Shown piece by piece: positions 1 to 7,814 of a stretch of DNA of 43,011 nt. The position numbers and the translations under genes are program-made. Every line of letters begins with the position of its first letter. Positions within the stretch are counted from its first letter, which is position 1. Source of the DNA: a bacterium (GTDB lineage Bacteria > Bacillota > Clostridia > Lachnospirales > Lachnospiraceae); contig JAUNSO010000021.1 of NCBI GenBank assembly GCA_030539165.1, positions 1-43,011 on the forward strand. The letters are read 5' to 3'. The notes below the pieces were generated by a model. The model did no database searches. It was not told the origin of the DNA and saw nothing but the letters and a program-made list of their open reading frames with translations.

Positions 1-653
1 CCGGTTTCCGCCATAGTAGGAAGTACATCCACATCCTGTTTATAAATCTTGCAAAACCAATGAACATGCTTTTTTAGCTGCTCTACACAGGTCTGATGGT
101 CGGCTCCAAGGTCATATTGGTATAGAGTGAAGAATAAGGGGCTGTAAAAATGCAGGGCCATCGTCTCGGCATCGGCCTCGCAAAAGGCTCCGCTTTGCAG
201 CATTCCACGCAGGATACTGGTCTGGAACTGCAAGGGAGCATTGATATAATATTCTCTCAGGCAGTCTGCCGCGATTGCCGATTGATTCTGTTCGGACAGG
301 ATCAGTCTGCGAAACATCACTACAAACTGATCTTGTGTGAAGAAAGAGAAAATGGCTTCCGTCATCTGCAGAAGCATCGGCTCGTCCATCTGAAGATATG
401 CTTCGGTCGCCTCTGTGCCGGCTTCGTTCGGAAGCGCCATTTTTTCTGCAAACCTGTCATAATGCTTTGTCATTTCCTGAAAAATTTCCTTGAAAATATC
501 TTCCTTTCCCTTGAAATGATGATAGAGAGAGGCTCCCTGTATGCCGACTGCAGCAGCAATCTCTCTCATGGATACCCCATTGTATCCTCTCTCTGAGAAT
601 AGTCTGAGTGACTCATGTATGATCTTCTCTCTGGTTGTCATGATTTCTTCCAT
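1..653 (-). CDS. TetR/AcrR family transcriptional repressor (3' end cut by window edge)
   Basis: The reading frame is open from an ATG at 653 to the left edge, giving at least 217 residues, so little of the C-terminus should be missing. The N-terminal 50 residues are a typical TetR helix-turn-helix: TTREKIIHESLRLFSERGY, then VSMREIAAAVGI and SLYHHFKGKEDIF. The rest is a helical ligand-binding domain with no diagnostic residues. Two starts are possible: ATG 653 (preceded by AAAGGGG) or ATG 641 (preceded by GGAAG), the latter making a classic ATGA overlap with the stop of the flavoprotein gene upstream. Co-transcription with that gene and the paired dyads at 1442-1480 suggest autoregulation and control of the flavoprotein. 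The ligand is unknown. Confidence 0.9.
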   Translation of the reverse strand, partial: MEEIMTTREKIIHESLRLFSERGYNGVSMREIAAAVGIQGASLYHHFKGKEDIFKEIFQEMTKHYDRFAEKMALPNEAGTEATEAYLQMDEPMLLQMTEAIFSFFTQDQFVVMFRRLILSEQNQSAIAADCLREYYINAPLQFQTSILRGMLQSGAFCEADAETMALHFYSPLFFTLYQYDLGADHQTCVEQLKKHVHWFCKIYKQDVDVLPTMAET

Positions 654-1339
654 GGACGCCCCTTTCCGAGCCAGCCATGGTCTTCCCAGTACTTTCTTTC
701 TGTCTCACCGCTGCCCATATGTCCTTTGAACATCAACCGCATCATATTGAACATAAACCGATGTGACAGAAGGACCTTCGGTTTATGCAAAGGAGTAAGA
801 CTCCCTGCAAGCCGTCTCATATCCTTTTCAATCTTTGCTTTTTTCTTCAAGTTGACTCCCTGCCAGTTCATTGCCTGAACGCCGATTGCATAGGTCTTAA
901 TGACAGGCACTCCCCAATAAGACAACATTGTCTTAACAGGCTTTACTGCTGCTCCAGCCCCTGCGCCTGCTGTAGTGGAAATAACGACTGCCTTCTTGGT
1001 ATACATACATTCATGTGGCTTATGTGAGATCCAATAAGTAAAGGTCAGGTCCATAAATGCCTTCATTGGGGCAGACGGTGCCATACAATAGTTTGGCGTT
1101 GTAAAAATCAGCAGATCTGCTGCCTCCACTGCTTGCATGATTTTGTTCTTCTCCTCATAAAACGGACACTTCGTTCCATCCTCGATACAGGTATAGCATC
1201 CCAGGCAGAAATGATTCAGATCCCTTGGCAGGAAAAACTCCTGAACCTCATGCTCTCCCGAAATACTTTCCGTCAGCAGCTTTCCGATATGGTACGTACT
1301 GCCTTTATGATTCTGTCCGTTAATAACTACAATTTTCAT
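638..1339 (-). CDS. Flavodoxin-fold NAD(P)H-dependent oxidoreductase, iron-sulfur flavoprotein (Isf)-like
   Basis: This 233-residue protein has a flavodoxin-like FMN-reductase fold. It begins MKIVVINGQNHKGSTYHIGK, where the GQNHKGST loop is the usual FMN phosphate-binding turn. Cysteines at 45, 48, 51 and 58 form CX2CX2CX6C, the compact spacing known from Isf proteins that bind a 4Fe-4S cluster. TTPNYCMAPSAPMKAFMDLT (around 100-120) matches the second flavin-contact segment of the family. I chose ATG 1339 because AGGAA sits just upstream; an in-frame extension to 1411 is possible but would lie over the promoter leader. It is the first gene of a two-gene operon with the TetR repressor. The likely role is redox or detoxification; the substrate is unknown. 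Confidence 0.88.
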   Translation of the reverse strand: MKIVVINGQNHKGSTYHIGKLLTESISGEHEVQEFFLPRDLNHFCLGCYTCIEDGTKCPFYEEKNKIMQAVEAADLLIFTTPNYCMAPSAPMKAFMDLTFTYWISHKPHECMYTKKAVVISTTAGAGAGAAVKPVKTMLSYWGVPVIKTYAIGVQAMNWQGVNLKKKAKIEKDMRRLAGSLTPLHKPKVLLSHRFMFNMMRLMFKGHMGSGETERKYWEDHGWLGKGRPWKKS

Positions 1340-1441
1340 ACTTACAAATTCCTTTCTCCACTGACTTCTGAATGACTGACCACGATAAATATTACATTTT
1401 GCATATGTCATAATATTGTATTTACATAGTTATTTCATTGC

Positions 1442-1455
1442 CTAACGTTTGTTAG
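1442..1455. promoter_or_regulatory. TetR-type operator, copy 1
   Basis: CTAACGTTTGTTAG has perfect 5-bp arms (CTAAC/GTTAG). It lies just downstream of the -10 of the flavoprotein-tetR promoter, over the expected transcription start. A closely similar 14-mer lies 25 bp away, centre to centre. Binding by the adjacent TetR protein is inferred. Confidence 0.7.
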
Positions 1456-1459
1456 TTTC

Positions 1460-1488
1460 ATTATGCCTGACAAATGTTAGATTGTCAA
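1460..1488 (-). promoter_or_regulatory. Sigma-A promoter of the flavoprotein-tetR operon
   Basis: On the minus strand, TTGACA (1483-1488) is followed by a 17-bp spacer and CATAAT (1460-1465). The -35 is a perfect match and the -10 matches five of six. One operator lies in the spacer and the other just after the -10. Confidence 0.82.
1467..1480. promoter_or_regulatory. TetR-type operator, copy 2
   Basis: CTGACAAATGTTAG matches the reverse complement of copy 1 (CTAACAAACGTTAG) at 12 of 14 positions. It lies inside the 17-bp spacer between the -35 and -10 of the minus-strand promoter, an ideal position for repression by occlusion of RNA polymerase. Confidence 0.7.
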
Positions 1489-1529
1489 GTCATTTTATGA
1501 TACTGTGAATCTGTAATATAAACAATTGA

Positions 1530-1557
1530 TTGAGATATGACAGAAATGGTATATAAT
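1530..1557 (+). promoter_or_regulatory. Probable promoter of the ATP-grasp gene
   Basis: TTGAGA (1530-1535), a 16-bp spacer and a perfect TATAAT (1552-1557) stand about 70 bp before the ATP-grasp start codon. The region is AT-rich and divergent from the flavoprotein promoter, so the TetR protein could influence both genes, although neither operator overlaps this promoter. Confidence 0.5.
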
Positions 1558-1626
1558 GAAAATGCGATTGATAGTCATTTTCAGAGAACCACAGAATCAA
1601 CATAAACGAAAGTGTGAATTAGATTT

Positions 1627-2613
1627 ATGACCGGTTGGATTGTATATGAAAAAGCGGATGCTTTCAAAAATCAGGAGTACATTAGAATGTTTACTATAGC
1701 GGCAGCTCATCATCAGACTGAACTGGCACTTATTTATGTGCAGAATGCTTCCTGTATTCCCGGTTTTTCTCTGCATCAGGTCTCAACGGCTCCGACTTCG
1801 TCGTCATTGATCCCGACTCCATTGTCATTGACCTCTGTCAGTCTCCCCAGCTTCGTAATCAACCGCTCACGCAATACAATACTCGCGAAATGGCTGGAGG
1901 AACGGGGTGTGCGTGTCTTTAATCCGGCCATTGTGACGGATCTCTGCAATGACAAACGAAAAACCTATGAATTTCTGAGAAAGCACGGAATTTCTTTTAT
2001 GGAGACAGCCTATGATATCCAGACAGTCACAGACTGGGAATATCCCTTTGTTGTAAAGCCGGCCTGTGGACATGGCGGCGATTTGGTGACTCTTGTCGGC
2101 AGCAAAAAAGAACTGGCAGAACACCTTCAGAAGATCAAGGAACGATATAGAGAACATCCCGGATATGTACTGCAGCGATGTGCTTCCGATATCGGAAAAG
2201 ATCTGCGGGTCTATGTACTTGGTGGAAAAATCATTGCATCTGTCATGCGCTCAACATATGATGAATCTTTCCTGCAAAATCTTCATCTGACTGAGGGAAG
2301 CAATTTCACTTCCTCTATACCGGATCACAGCTACATCGATATCCGCAGTAATTACTCTCTCGGACATGCTGCTGCACTTCACACCTTAACAGATGAGGAG
2401 GAGACTCTTGTCCAGCGCATCATTCCACTCCTGCCCTTTGACTGTATCGGAATTGATTTTATATATGATAAAGGACACCCTGTCTTCAATGAAATTGAAG
2501 ATGCAGTGGGTGCCCGTATGCTTTATGCCAACTCCAATATCGACCTTGTCAGCCTCTATATGAATCATATTGATCACTCCATGACTTCCGGCTTCAGCGT
2601 CGGCAGCAAATAG
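1627..2613 (+). CDS. ATP-grasp domain protein (RimK/YheC-D-like carboxylate-amine ligase)
   Basis: The 328-residue protein has a short N-terminal alpha/beta region and an ATP-grasp fold from about residue 95. Recognisable elements are NDKRKTYEFLRKHGI (pre-ATP-grasp helix), PFVVKPACGHGGDLVTLV (lysine and glycine-rich loop), a DLRVYVLGGKIIASVMR strand with the conserved arginine, and GIDFIYDKGHPVFNEIEDAV (metal-binding end). The usual E-x-N metal motif reads E-I-E-D here, a variation I associate with the YheC/D-like branch. Family members join a carboxylate to an amine through an acylphosphate. The substrate cannot be read from the sequence. Its last 40 bases overlap the convergent CPBP gene. 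The ribosome binding site is weak. Confidence 0.8.
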   Translation: MTGWIVYEKADAFKNQEYIRMFTIAAAHHQTELALIYVQNASCIPGFSLHQVSTAPTSSSLIPTPLSLTSVSLPSFVINRSRNTILAKWLEERGVRVFNPAIVTDLCNDKRKTYEFLRKHGISFMETAYDIQTVTDWEYPFVVKPACGHGGDLVTLVGSKKELAEHLQKIKERYREHPGYVLQRCASDIGKDLRVYVLGGKIIASVMRSTYDESFLQNLHLTEGSNFTSSIPDHSYIDIRSNYSLGHAAALHTLTDEEETLVQRIIPLLPFDCIGIDFIYDKGHPVFNEIEDAVGARMLYANSNIDLVSLYMNHIDHSMTSGFSVGSK

Positions 2614-3350
2614 AGTGAAAGTCCGACAATGGCCAGACTGAACAGACAAATGACGATTCCGGTCACAGCTGAGAGATCAGGATTCAGACAGGCATTCATC
2701 CACAGCCCGACTGCATTCAGCACAACATGCATGATAATCGCTGTCCATAAAGAACCCAGCTTGATTACGACAAATCCAAATACAAATCCCATTACAAATG
2801 CATAGATTCCCTGCACCAGATTCCAGTGATACAGTCCAAAAAGAACAGCCTGTATCATGTTTGCAAGTAAAGCAGGCATCGCACGTCTTCCAAACTGCAG
2901 TGTCAATCCACGGAAGATACACTCCTCTCCTAGAGGTGACAGGATCACCACATACAGAAGGGTAAGCGGAGACATCTCAAATAGTGTCCCTACTGTTGCC
3001 TGATAATGCTCTGCAGCCCCTGCAATCAATGGGAGAACCATAGTCAGCAGAAAGCTGATGGTTACCTGCCCGCAGATTGCTATGGCTAATAATAAAAAGA
3101 TATGATTGACCGTAAAAATCCGTTTATAGGATATTCTGCGATTTCTTCCAAATACATAATAATACCAGCATCCAAAACAAATCACATAGGAGAACCCTGT
3201 CACCAGTCTTGAAAATGCACTGTAGGTTGCCCCATTACTGAACCAGTCAGACATATGCAGCATATTCATCATCGCTGCTATTGCTGCCTGCATCAATATA
3301 CTGAGTAAAAACGGCATCGGCACAAGGCAAATGAATTCTTTTCTTTTCAT
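2574..3350 (-). CDS. CPBP (CAAX/ABI) family intramembrane metalloprotease
   Basis: This 258-residue multi-pass membrane protein carries the three motifs of the family: SPLGEECIFRGLTLQFGRR (EExxxR), a following FGLYHWNLVQGIYAF helix (metal-binding H) and MHVVLNAVG (final H). Family members are Rce1-like proteases found in bacteria in bacteriocin immunity, processing or unknown roles. The start follows GAGGAGG and overlaps the stop of the upstream SGNH gene as ATGA. It is the last gene of the met-rrf2-MBOAT operon. Its 3' end overlaps the convergent ATP-grasp gene, and no terminator is visible between them. Confidence 0.87.
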   Translation of the reverse strand: MKRKEFICLVPMPFLLSILMQAAIAAMMNMLHMSDWFSNGATYSAFSRLVTGFSYVICFGCWYYYVFGRNRRISYKRIFTVNHIFLLLAIAICGQVTISFLLTMVLPLIAGAAEHYQATVGTLFEMSPLTLLYVVILSPLGEECIFRGLTLQFGRRAMPALLANMIQAVLFGLYHWNLVQGIYAFVMGFVFGFVVIKLGSLWTAIIMHVVLNAVGLWMNACLNPDLSAVTGIVICLFSLAIVGLSLYLLPTLKPEVME

Positions 3351-4399
3351 TCTGCCTCCTCGTAAGGCGTAATCCCGTTCTCTACAGCCTGATCACGCAA
3401 GAATTGTATGAACTCCTCCCGATTCTCTTTTGTCACATGAACTCCAAATCCCTGATCCTTCACTGGCTTATCAATATTGTCCTCATAAACCGCTCCGATC
3501 ATCCAGATACCAACCTGCGGTGTAAAGTGACTTGTCTCATAATAACAGCCATTTGCCGTTGTAACAGAACTGATACTACTGAAATTATAGAAATCGGTGA
3601 TCTTGGACAGTTCCTCAAGAAAATCCAAATAGCCATTCTCCACAGCCTTTTCATACGTCAGATAATATAGTGGATTGGTCAGAATCTTCAGGTTAATATT
3701 ATTATCTTTACACAGATCTATCAATTCCTGCATGTCCGCAATTGCTTCTTCTGTTCTGAGACTGTAATAATCAGCCCAGTATCCGACTGCCGGTGTCCCG
3801 TTCATCGTACCATCAAATTCCGGGGCAATGTTCAGATTTTCAGTTCCCGTTGTCTGAAACCGTTTTGTATATTCAGGGTCTGTATCCTGATGTTTATTGA
3901 TCACATCAAAGGCTTCAAATGTAGTCAGCAGATCACAGTAGCGCATATAAAATGAGATCTGTGAGAACAGATCATCCTCCGGATACGGAACACGATATAA
4001 TATACTTTCATGTGATGCAGGATCTACAAAACAGGAAATATCGTCTACAAGTACTACAACATTCTTCGGAACAAATCCATTCCTGATCATAATCTTTAAG
4101 GTACGGACATGCTCTGCCGGCAGTGCCTCAGAGCTTGCCATATCATAGTAGGTTCCATCAGGAAGCATATCTACGTGAAAAAAGCCAGCACGGGAGGAGC
4201 CGAATACAAGAGAGTCATACTCATCCTTGTGATTTAAGATAAACTTTGTTTTGATGAAATTCTTGTTGGGTTCTACACCATTGTTTCGTGGGGCGGCATA
4301 ATGAAATACATTGTAGGGATCTACAATGATGGTTACCGGCAGGAAGATGGCGGCTATTATGAGGGTGAAAGCAATTAGTTTTATTAGGAATCGTTTCAT
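3347..4399 (-). CDS. SGNH-like partner protein of MBOAT acyltransferase (AlgJ/DltD-like)
   Basis: A single N-terminal membrane anchor (residues about 5-25, LIAFTLIIAAIFLPVTIIV) is followed by an extracytoplasmic domain of about 320 residues. DSLVFGSSRAGFFHVDML resembles SGNH block I with a candidate nucleophilic serine. ETSHFTPQVG near the C-terminus resembles the block that supplies the catalytic histidine. Length 350 and position right after an MBOAT gene (10-bp gap) fit the AlgI/AlgJ and DltB/DltD arrangement, in which the MBOAT passes an acyl group across the membrane and the SGNH-like partner transfers it to a surface polymer. The acceptor is unknown. AAAGGA stands before the ATG. Confidence 0.8.
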   Translation of the reverse strand: MKRFLIKLIAFTLIIAAIFLPVTIIVDPYNVFHYAAPRNNGVEPNKNFIKTKFILNHKDEYDSLVFGSSRAGFFHVDMLPDGTYYDMASSEALPAEHVRTLKIMIRNGFVPKNVVVLVDDISCFVDPASHESILYRVPYPEDDLFSQISFYMRYCDLLTTFEAFDVINKHQDTDPEYTKRFQTTGTENLNIAPEFDGTMNGTPAVGYWADYYSLRTEEAIADMQELIDLCKDNNINLKILTNPLYYLTYEKAVENGYLDFLEELSKITDFYNFSSISSVTTANGCYYETSHFTPQVGIWMIGAVYEDNIDKPVKDQGFGVHVTKENREEFIQFLRDQAVENGITPYEEAE

Positions 4400-4409
4400 A
4401 GGTGTCCTT

Positions 4410-5876
4410 TCAGAACTTGAAGTATATAAACTCCTGCTTAACTCCGTTATGAAGACTTAATACAATAATCAGTACAGTTACAATAATATAAATCAACCAC
4501 CTGAATGGAAGCTTTAATTTTTCAATTTTTATGAGTAAATCATGTTTTAGACTGAAATAATCATAAACCATCAACACAATAATCGCGAGTAAAGTCTTTA
4601 TGATGGATAGATGGGTCATGCCGGCATCCAAAAGAGCCTGGGTGATATCATAGCCTTGAAACAGATGCGTCGTTATATAAATTGCATCCGTTATCGAATT
4701 AGCACGAAAGAACATCCATGCGTAGGCTACCAGACAGAAGGTCAGGATGGTCTGGGCGATATGGACAAGCTTTGAGTGACCTTGGGAGGCTGCGGATGTC
4801 TCAGATGTAGTTTTTTTTCTTTTCTTCCACGCGGATTTGATGGTGTTTTCAATGATCTGGTAGAGACCATGGATACCTCCCCAGAGAACAAAGGTCCAGT
4901 TTGCGCCATGCCAGAGACCGCTTGTGAGAAATGTTAAAAGTAAATTTAAGTTTTTTCTTGCCTTGGATACACGATTACCACCGAGCGGTATGTATACGTA
5001 ATCTCTGAACCATGTAGAAAGAGAGATGTGCCATCTCTGCCAGAATTCTCTGACGGAAGCCGCATAGTATGGCTGCTTGAAGTTATCCATCAGGCGGATA
5101 CCTAGGAGCCTCGCAACACCGATGGCGATATCGGAATACCCTGAAAAGTCACAGTAGATCTGAAAGGTGAACAGGATAATGGCAATCACAAACGCCAGAC
5201 CCGATGCCCCCTCTGTATGATTGAATACATTGTCTACATATCTCGACATAGAATCTGCGAAGATCAGCTTCTTCAGAAATCCAAGCAAAATCAGACGCAT
5301 ACCGTATGCTGCATCATCGTAATGGAACTTCTTCTCTTTCTTGAACTGCGGCAGCATATTGGCTGCACGTTCAATCGGTCCGGACAGGATATTCGGAAAG
5401 AAGGTCACGAATAGCGCATAATGTCCAAAATGACGTTCGGCCTTGAGCTTCCCTGTATACACATCTGCAAGGTAGCCTACCATCTGGAAGGTATAGAACG
5501 ATATTCCGATCGGCATGACCAGGTTTAACGTTGTCTTCTGAACCGGCACAGCAAACAGCTGTAATACTTTCCATACAGAGCTTAACGCAAAATCCGTATA
5601 TTTAAAAACAAGTAAAAATGAAAGCGTCACCAAAGTGCCAAGAACCAAAATCCATTTCTTACGGCTTGTATTTTTTGCACCTTCAATCCCGATTGCACCG
5701 AAATAAGATACTACTGTTGTCAGCAGTATCACTATGATATACTTTGGCTCCCAGCTCATATAGAACCAGCAGTTTGCGGCAAGCAGCGCCATCCATCGGT
5801 ATCGATGAGGCAGTGCCCAGTAAATGAAAAACACAATCGGCATAAAAAATGCAAATGCCACGGAATTAAATAACAT
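4410..5876 (-). CDS. MBOAT family membrane-bound O-acyltransferase (AlgI/DltB-like)
   Basis: A 488-residue polytopic protein starting MLFNSVAFAFFMPIVFFIYW, the standard beginning of AlgI-like proteins. Family hallmarks include PIGISFYTFQMVGYLADVY, LSGPIERAANMLPQF, the FREYWQRWHISLS-like segment (here VREFWQRWHISLSTWFRDY), YIPLGGNR and FLTSGLWHGANWTFVLWGG with the catalytic histidine. It moves acetyl or similar groups from a cytoplasmic donor to an extracytoplasmic acceptor. The start overlaps the end of the Rrf2 gene by 11 bp, with AGGAAG upstream. Translational coupling to the sulfur genes is unusual; the usual neighbours of such genes are polysaccharide or teichoic acid genes. Confidence 0.92.
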   Translation of the reverse strand: MLFNSVAFAFFMPIVFFIYWALPHRYRWMALLAANCWFYMSWEPKYIIVILLTTVVSYFGAIGIEGAKNTSRKKWILVLGTLVTLSFLLVFKYTDFALSSVWKVLQLFAVPVQKTTLNLVMPIGISFYTFQMVGYLADVYTGKLKAERHFGHYALFVTFFPNILSGPIERAANMLPQFKKEKKFHYDDAAYGMRLILLGFLKKLIFADSMSRYVDNVFNHTEGASGLAFVIAIILFTFQIYCDFSGYSDIAIGVARLLGIRLMDNFKQPYYAASVREFWQRWHISLSTWFRDYVYIPLGGNRVSKARKNLNLLLTFLTSGLWHGANWTFVLWGGIHGLYQIIENTIKSAWKKRKKTTSETSAASQGHSKLVHIAQTILTFCLVAYAWMFFRANSITDAIYITTHLFQGYDITQALLDAGMTHLSIIKTLLAIIVLMVYDYFSLKHDLLIKIEKLKLPFRWLIYIIVTVLIIVLSLHNGVKQEFIYFKF

Positions 5877-6303
5877 AGGAGCTTCCTAACCTCTCTTGTT
5901 GTCTCTCCAGCAGATCCGCAATGGTTACGTTATCCACTACGCTGTTGATTGCATCCTGCAGCTGTTTCCACACTGCCAGGGTCTCACATGTATCACAGCG
6001 TTCACATTCATTCTCTTTTGTAGCCAGACAGGCTACCGGGGCCAGATCGCCCTCCGTCAGACGCAGAATCATTCCAACCGTATACTCAGAAGGATCCTTA
6101 GACAGACGGTAGCCGCCCTGTGCGCCTCTGACACTGCGCACATAGCCGGCTTTATTCAGTACTGCAATAATCTGTTCCAGATATTTTTCAGAGATTTCCT
6201 GCCGCTCTGCGATGTTCTTGACCTTAATGTATTCACCTGTATTGTGAATCGCCAGATCTAGCATCACACGAACCGCATATCTGCCCTTCGTGGAAATCTT
6301 CAT
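5866..6303 (-). CDS. Rrf2 family transcriptional regulator (CymR/IscR-like)
   Basis: The 145-residue protein begins MKISTKGRYAVRVMLDLAIH, the family signature. It has a winged helix with ISEKYLEQIIAVLNKAGYVRS and the wing RGAQGGYRLSK. After it come cysteines at 92, 100, 103 and 106, located like the IscR cluster ligands but with different spacing and one extra cysteine, so a metal or Fe-S sensing role is plausible. CymR, the cysteine-metabolism repressor of Bacillus, lacks such cysteines. GGAGGTGA just before ATG 6303 is an excellent ribosome binding site. It is embedded between metQ and the MBOAT gene, which points to control of sulfur amino acid genes, including the nearby cysK. Confidence 0.9.
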   Translation of the reverse strand: MKISTKGRYAVRVMLDLAIHNTGEYIKVKNIAERQEISEKYLEQIIAVLNKAGYVRSVRGAQGGYRLSKDPSEYTVGMILRLTEGDLAPVACLATKENECERCDTCETLAVWKQLQDAINSVVDNVTIADLLERQQERLGSSYVI

Positions 6304-6321
6304 TTACTCACCTCCGGTGAT

Positions 6322-7137
6322 CTAAAAAATCGGTACAACTGCTCCGTCATACGTATTGTTGATATAGTCTTTTACCGCATCAGACTGCATAGCCTTTACA
6401 AGTGCCTGAATACCATCAACATTTTCATTGCCCTCTTTTACAACCAGAATGTTTGCATAGGTCTGGGCCGCTGTTGATTCACTTGACTCCGCTGCAATCG
6501 CATCTTTTGCAACACTTAATCCTGCTTCCATAGCGTAATTGCCGTTCAGGACTACAAAGTCCACCTCATTGATGACTCTGGATACCTGAGCTGCCTCCAG
6601 TTCAATGATTTCCAGATTCTTTGGATTATCTGTAATATCATTAATCGTTGCAGTCAGTCCTGCATTCTCATCTACACTGATCAGACCATTGTCTGCCAGA
6701 AGAAGTAACGCTCTGGCTTCGTTTGTCGTATCATTCGGTACCGCAATCTTTGCTCCTTCTGCAATGGCTGACAGATCTGATGAAGTTCCCGGATAGATTC
6801 CAAACGGCTCATAATGTATCTTGGCTACTGTTGCAAGCTGTGTACCATTCTCTTTATTAAAGTCATCCAGATACGGCTGATGCTGGAAGTAGTTTGCGTC
6901 AAAGTCTCCGCTGTCGACTACCATATTCGGCTGTACATAATCATCAAATACTGTGACATCAAGTGTCCAGCCTTCAGCTGCCAGTGACTCCTTAACCTGC
7001 TCCAGGATTTCCGAGTGAGGCGTTGCAGATGCTGCCACCTTGATTACTTTTCCCTCACATGGCTTTCTGTCCCCACAGCCTGTCAGTGTTCCCACTGCTA
7101 AAAGCAGCGCTGTTGCCGTTACCAATAATTTTTTCAT
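6322..7137 (-). CDS. metQ: MetQ/NlpA-family methionine-binding lipoprotein
   Basis: A 271-residue solute-binding lipoprotein. The signal peptide MKKLLVTATALLLAVGTLTG ends in the lipobox LTGC, giving a lipidated cysteine near residue 21. The mature part has the NlpA pattern: KVAASATPHSEILEQVK, NYFQHQPYLDDFNKENG, IHYEPFGIYPG, VPNDTTNEARALLLL and FVVLNGNYAMEAGL. It delivers methionine to MetI-MetN at the outer face of the membrane. AGGAGG precedes the start by 8 bases, and the gap to metI is 14 bp. Confidence 0.95.
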   Translation of the reverse strand: MKKLLVTATALLLAVGTLTGCGDRKPCEGKVIKVAASATPHSEILEQVKESLAAEGWTLDVTVFDDYVQPNMVVDSGDFDANYFQHQPYLDDFNKENGTQLATVAKIHYEPFGIYPGTSSDLSAIAEGAKIAVPNDTTNEARALLLLADNGLISVDENAGLTATINDITDNPKNLEIIELEAAQVSRVINEVDFVVLNGNYAMEAGLSVAKDAIAAESSESTAAQTYANILVVKEGNENVDGIQALVKAMQSDAVKDYINNTYDGAVVPIF

Positions 7138-7151
7138 AATGTTGTCCTCCT

Positions 7152-7814
7152 CTATACGATACGCTTATCTGTCTTTTTTGAAATACGCATACCTATCATC
7201 TGTAAAATCTGTACCAGTACCACGAGCAATATCACCGTCACCAGCATAATATCTGTCTGGTATCTGTAATAACCATAACGGATGGCAATATCACCAAGTC
7301 CGCCACCACCAACGACTCCTGCCATGGCGCTGTAACCAAGAATCGTTCCGATTGCAATTGTGCTTCCTACAATCAGAGAATTTTTCGCCTCTGCGATCAG
7401 TACCTTCCATACGATCGTCCATGTGGATGCGCCCATACTCTGTGCTGCCTCAATCACGCCGGGATCCACCTCCAGTAATGATGACTCCACCATCCTCGCA
7501 ATAAATGGCGCCGCTGCTATCGTTAACGGTACAATCGTCGCGGTAGAGCCATAGCTCCTGCCTACAATGGCGATTGTCAATGGAATGACTGTGATCAGCA
7601 GGATCAAAAACGGAACGGAACGCAGTATATTCACGATAAAATCCAGAACTTTATTGACGACTGCATTGGGACGCAGACCGTCTTTTCTGGTCAAAACCAG
7701 TATAATTCCAAGCGGAAGGCCAAATATATATGCCATCAAAGTAGATGTAACGGTCATATACAGAGTTGCACCGACACCTTCTATCAGCATCATAATCGTC
7801 GTACTATCCCACAT
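7152..7814 (-). CDS. metI: Methionine ABC transporter permease
   Basis: The 220-residue protein has about five membrane helices. EAAQSMGASTWTIVWKVLI is the EAA loop that docks on the ATPase, and GVVGGGGLGDIAIRYGYYRY is the conserved C-terminal segment of MetI permeases. Length is normal for the family. The start overlaps the last 11 bases of metN, and GAAGGA in the metN coding end serves as ribosome binding site. Confidence 0.95.
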   Translation of the reverse strand: MWDSTTIMMLIEGVGATLYMTVTSTLMAYIFGLPLGIILVLTRKDGLRPNAVVNKVLDFIVNILRSVPFLILLITVIPLTIAIVGRSYGSTATIVPLTIAAAPFIARMVESSLLEVDPGVIEAAQSMGASTWTIVWKVLIAEAKNSLIVGSTIAIGTILGYSAMAGVVGGGGLGDIAIRYGYYRYQTDIMLVTVILLVVLVQILQMIGMRISKKTDKRIV

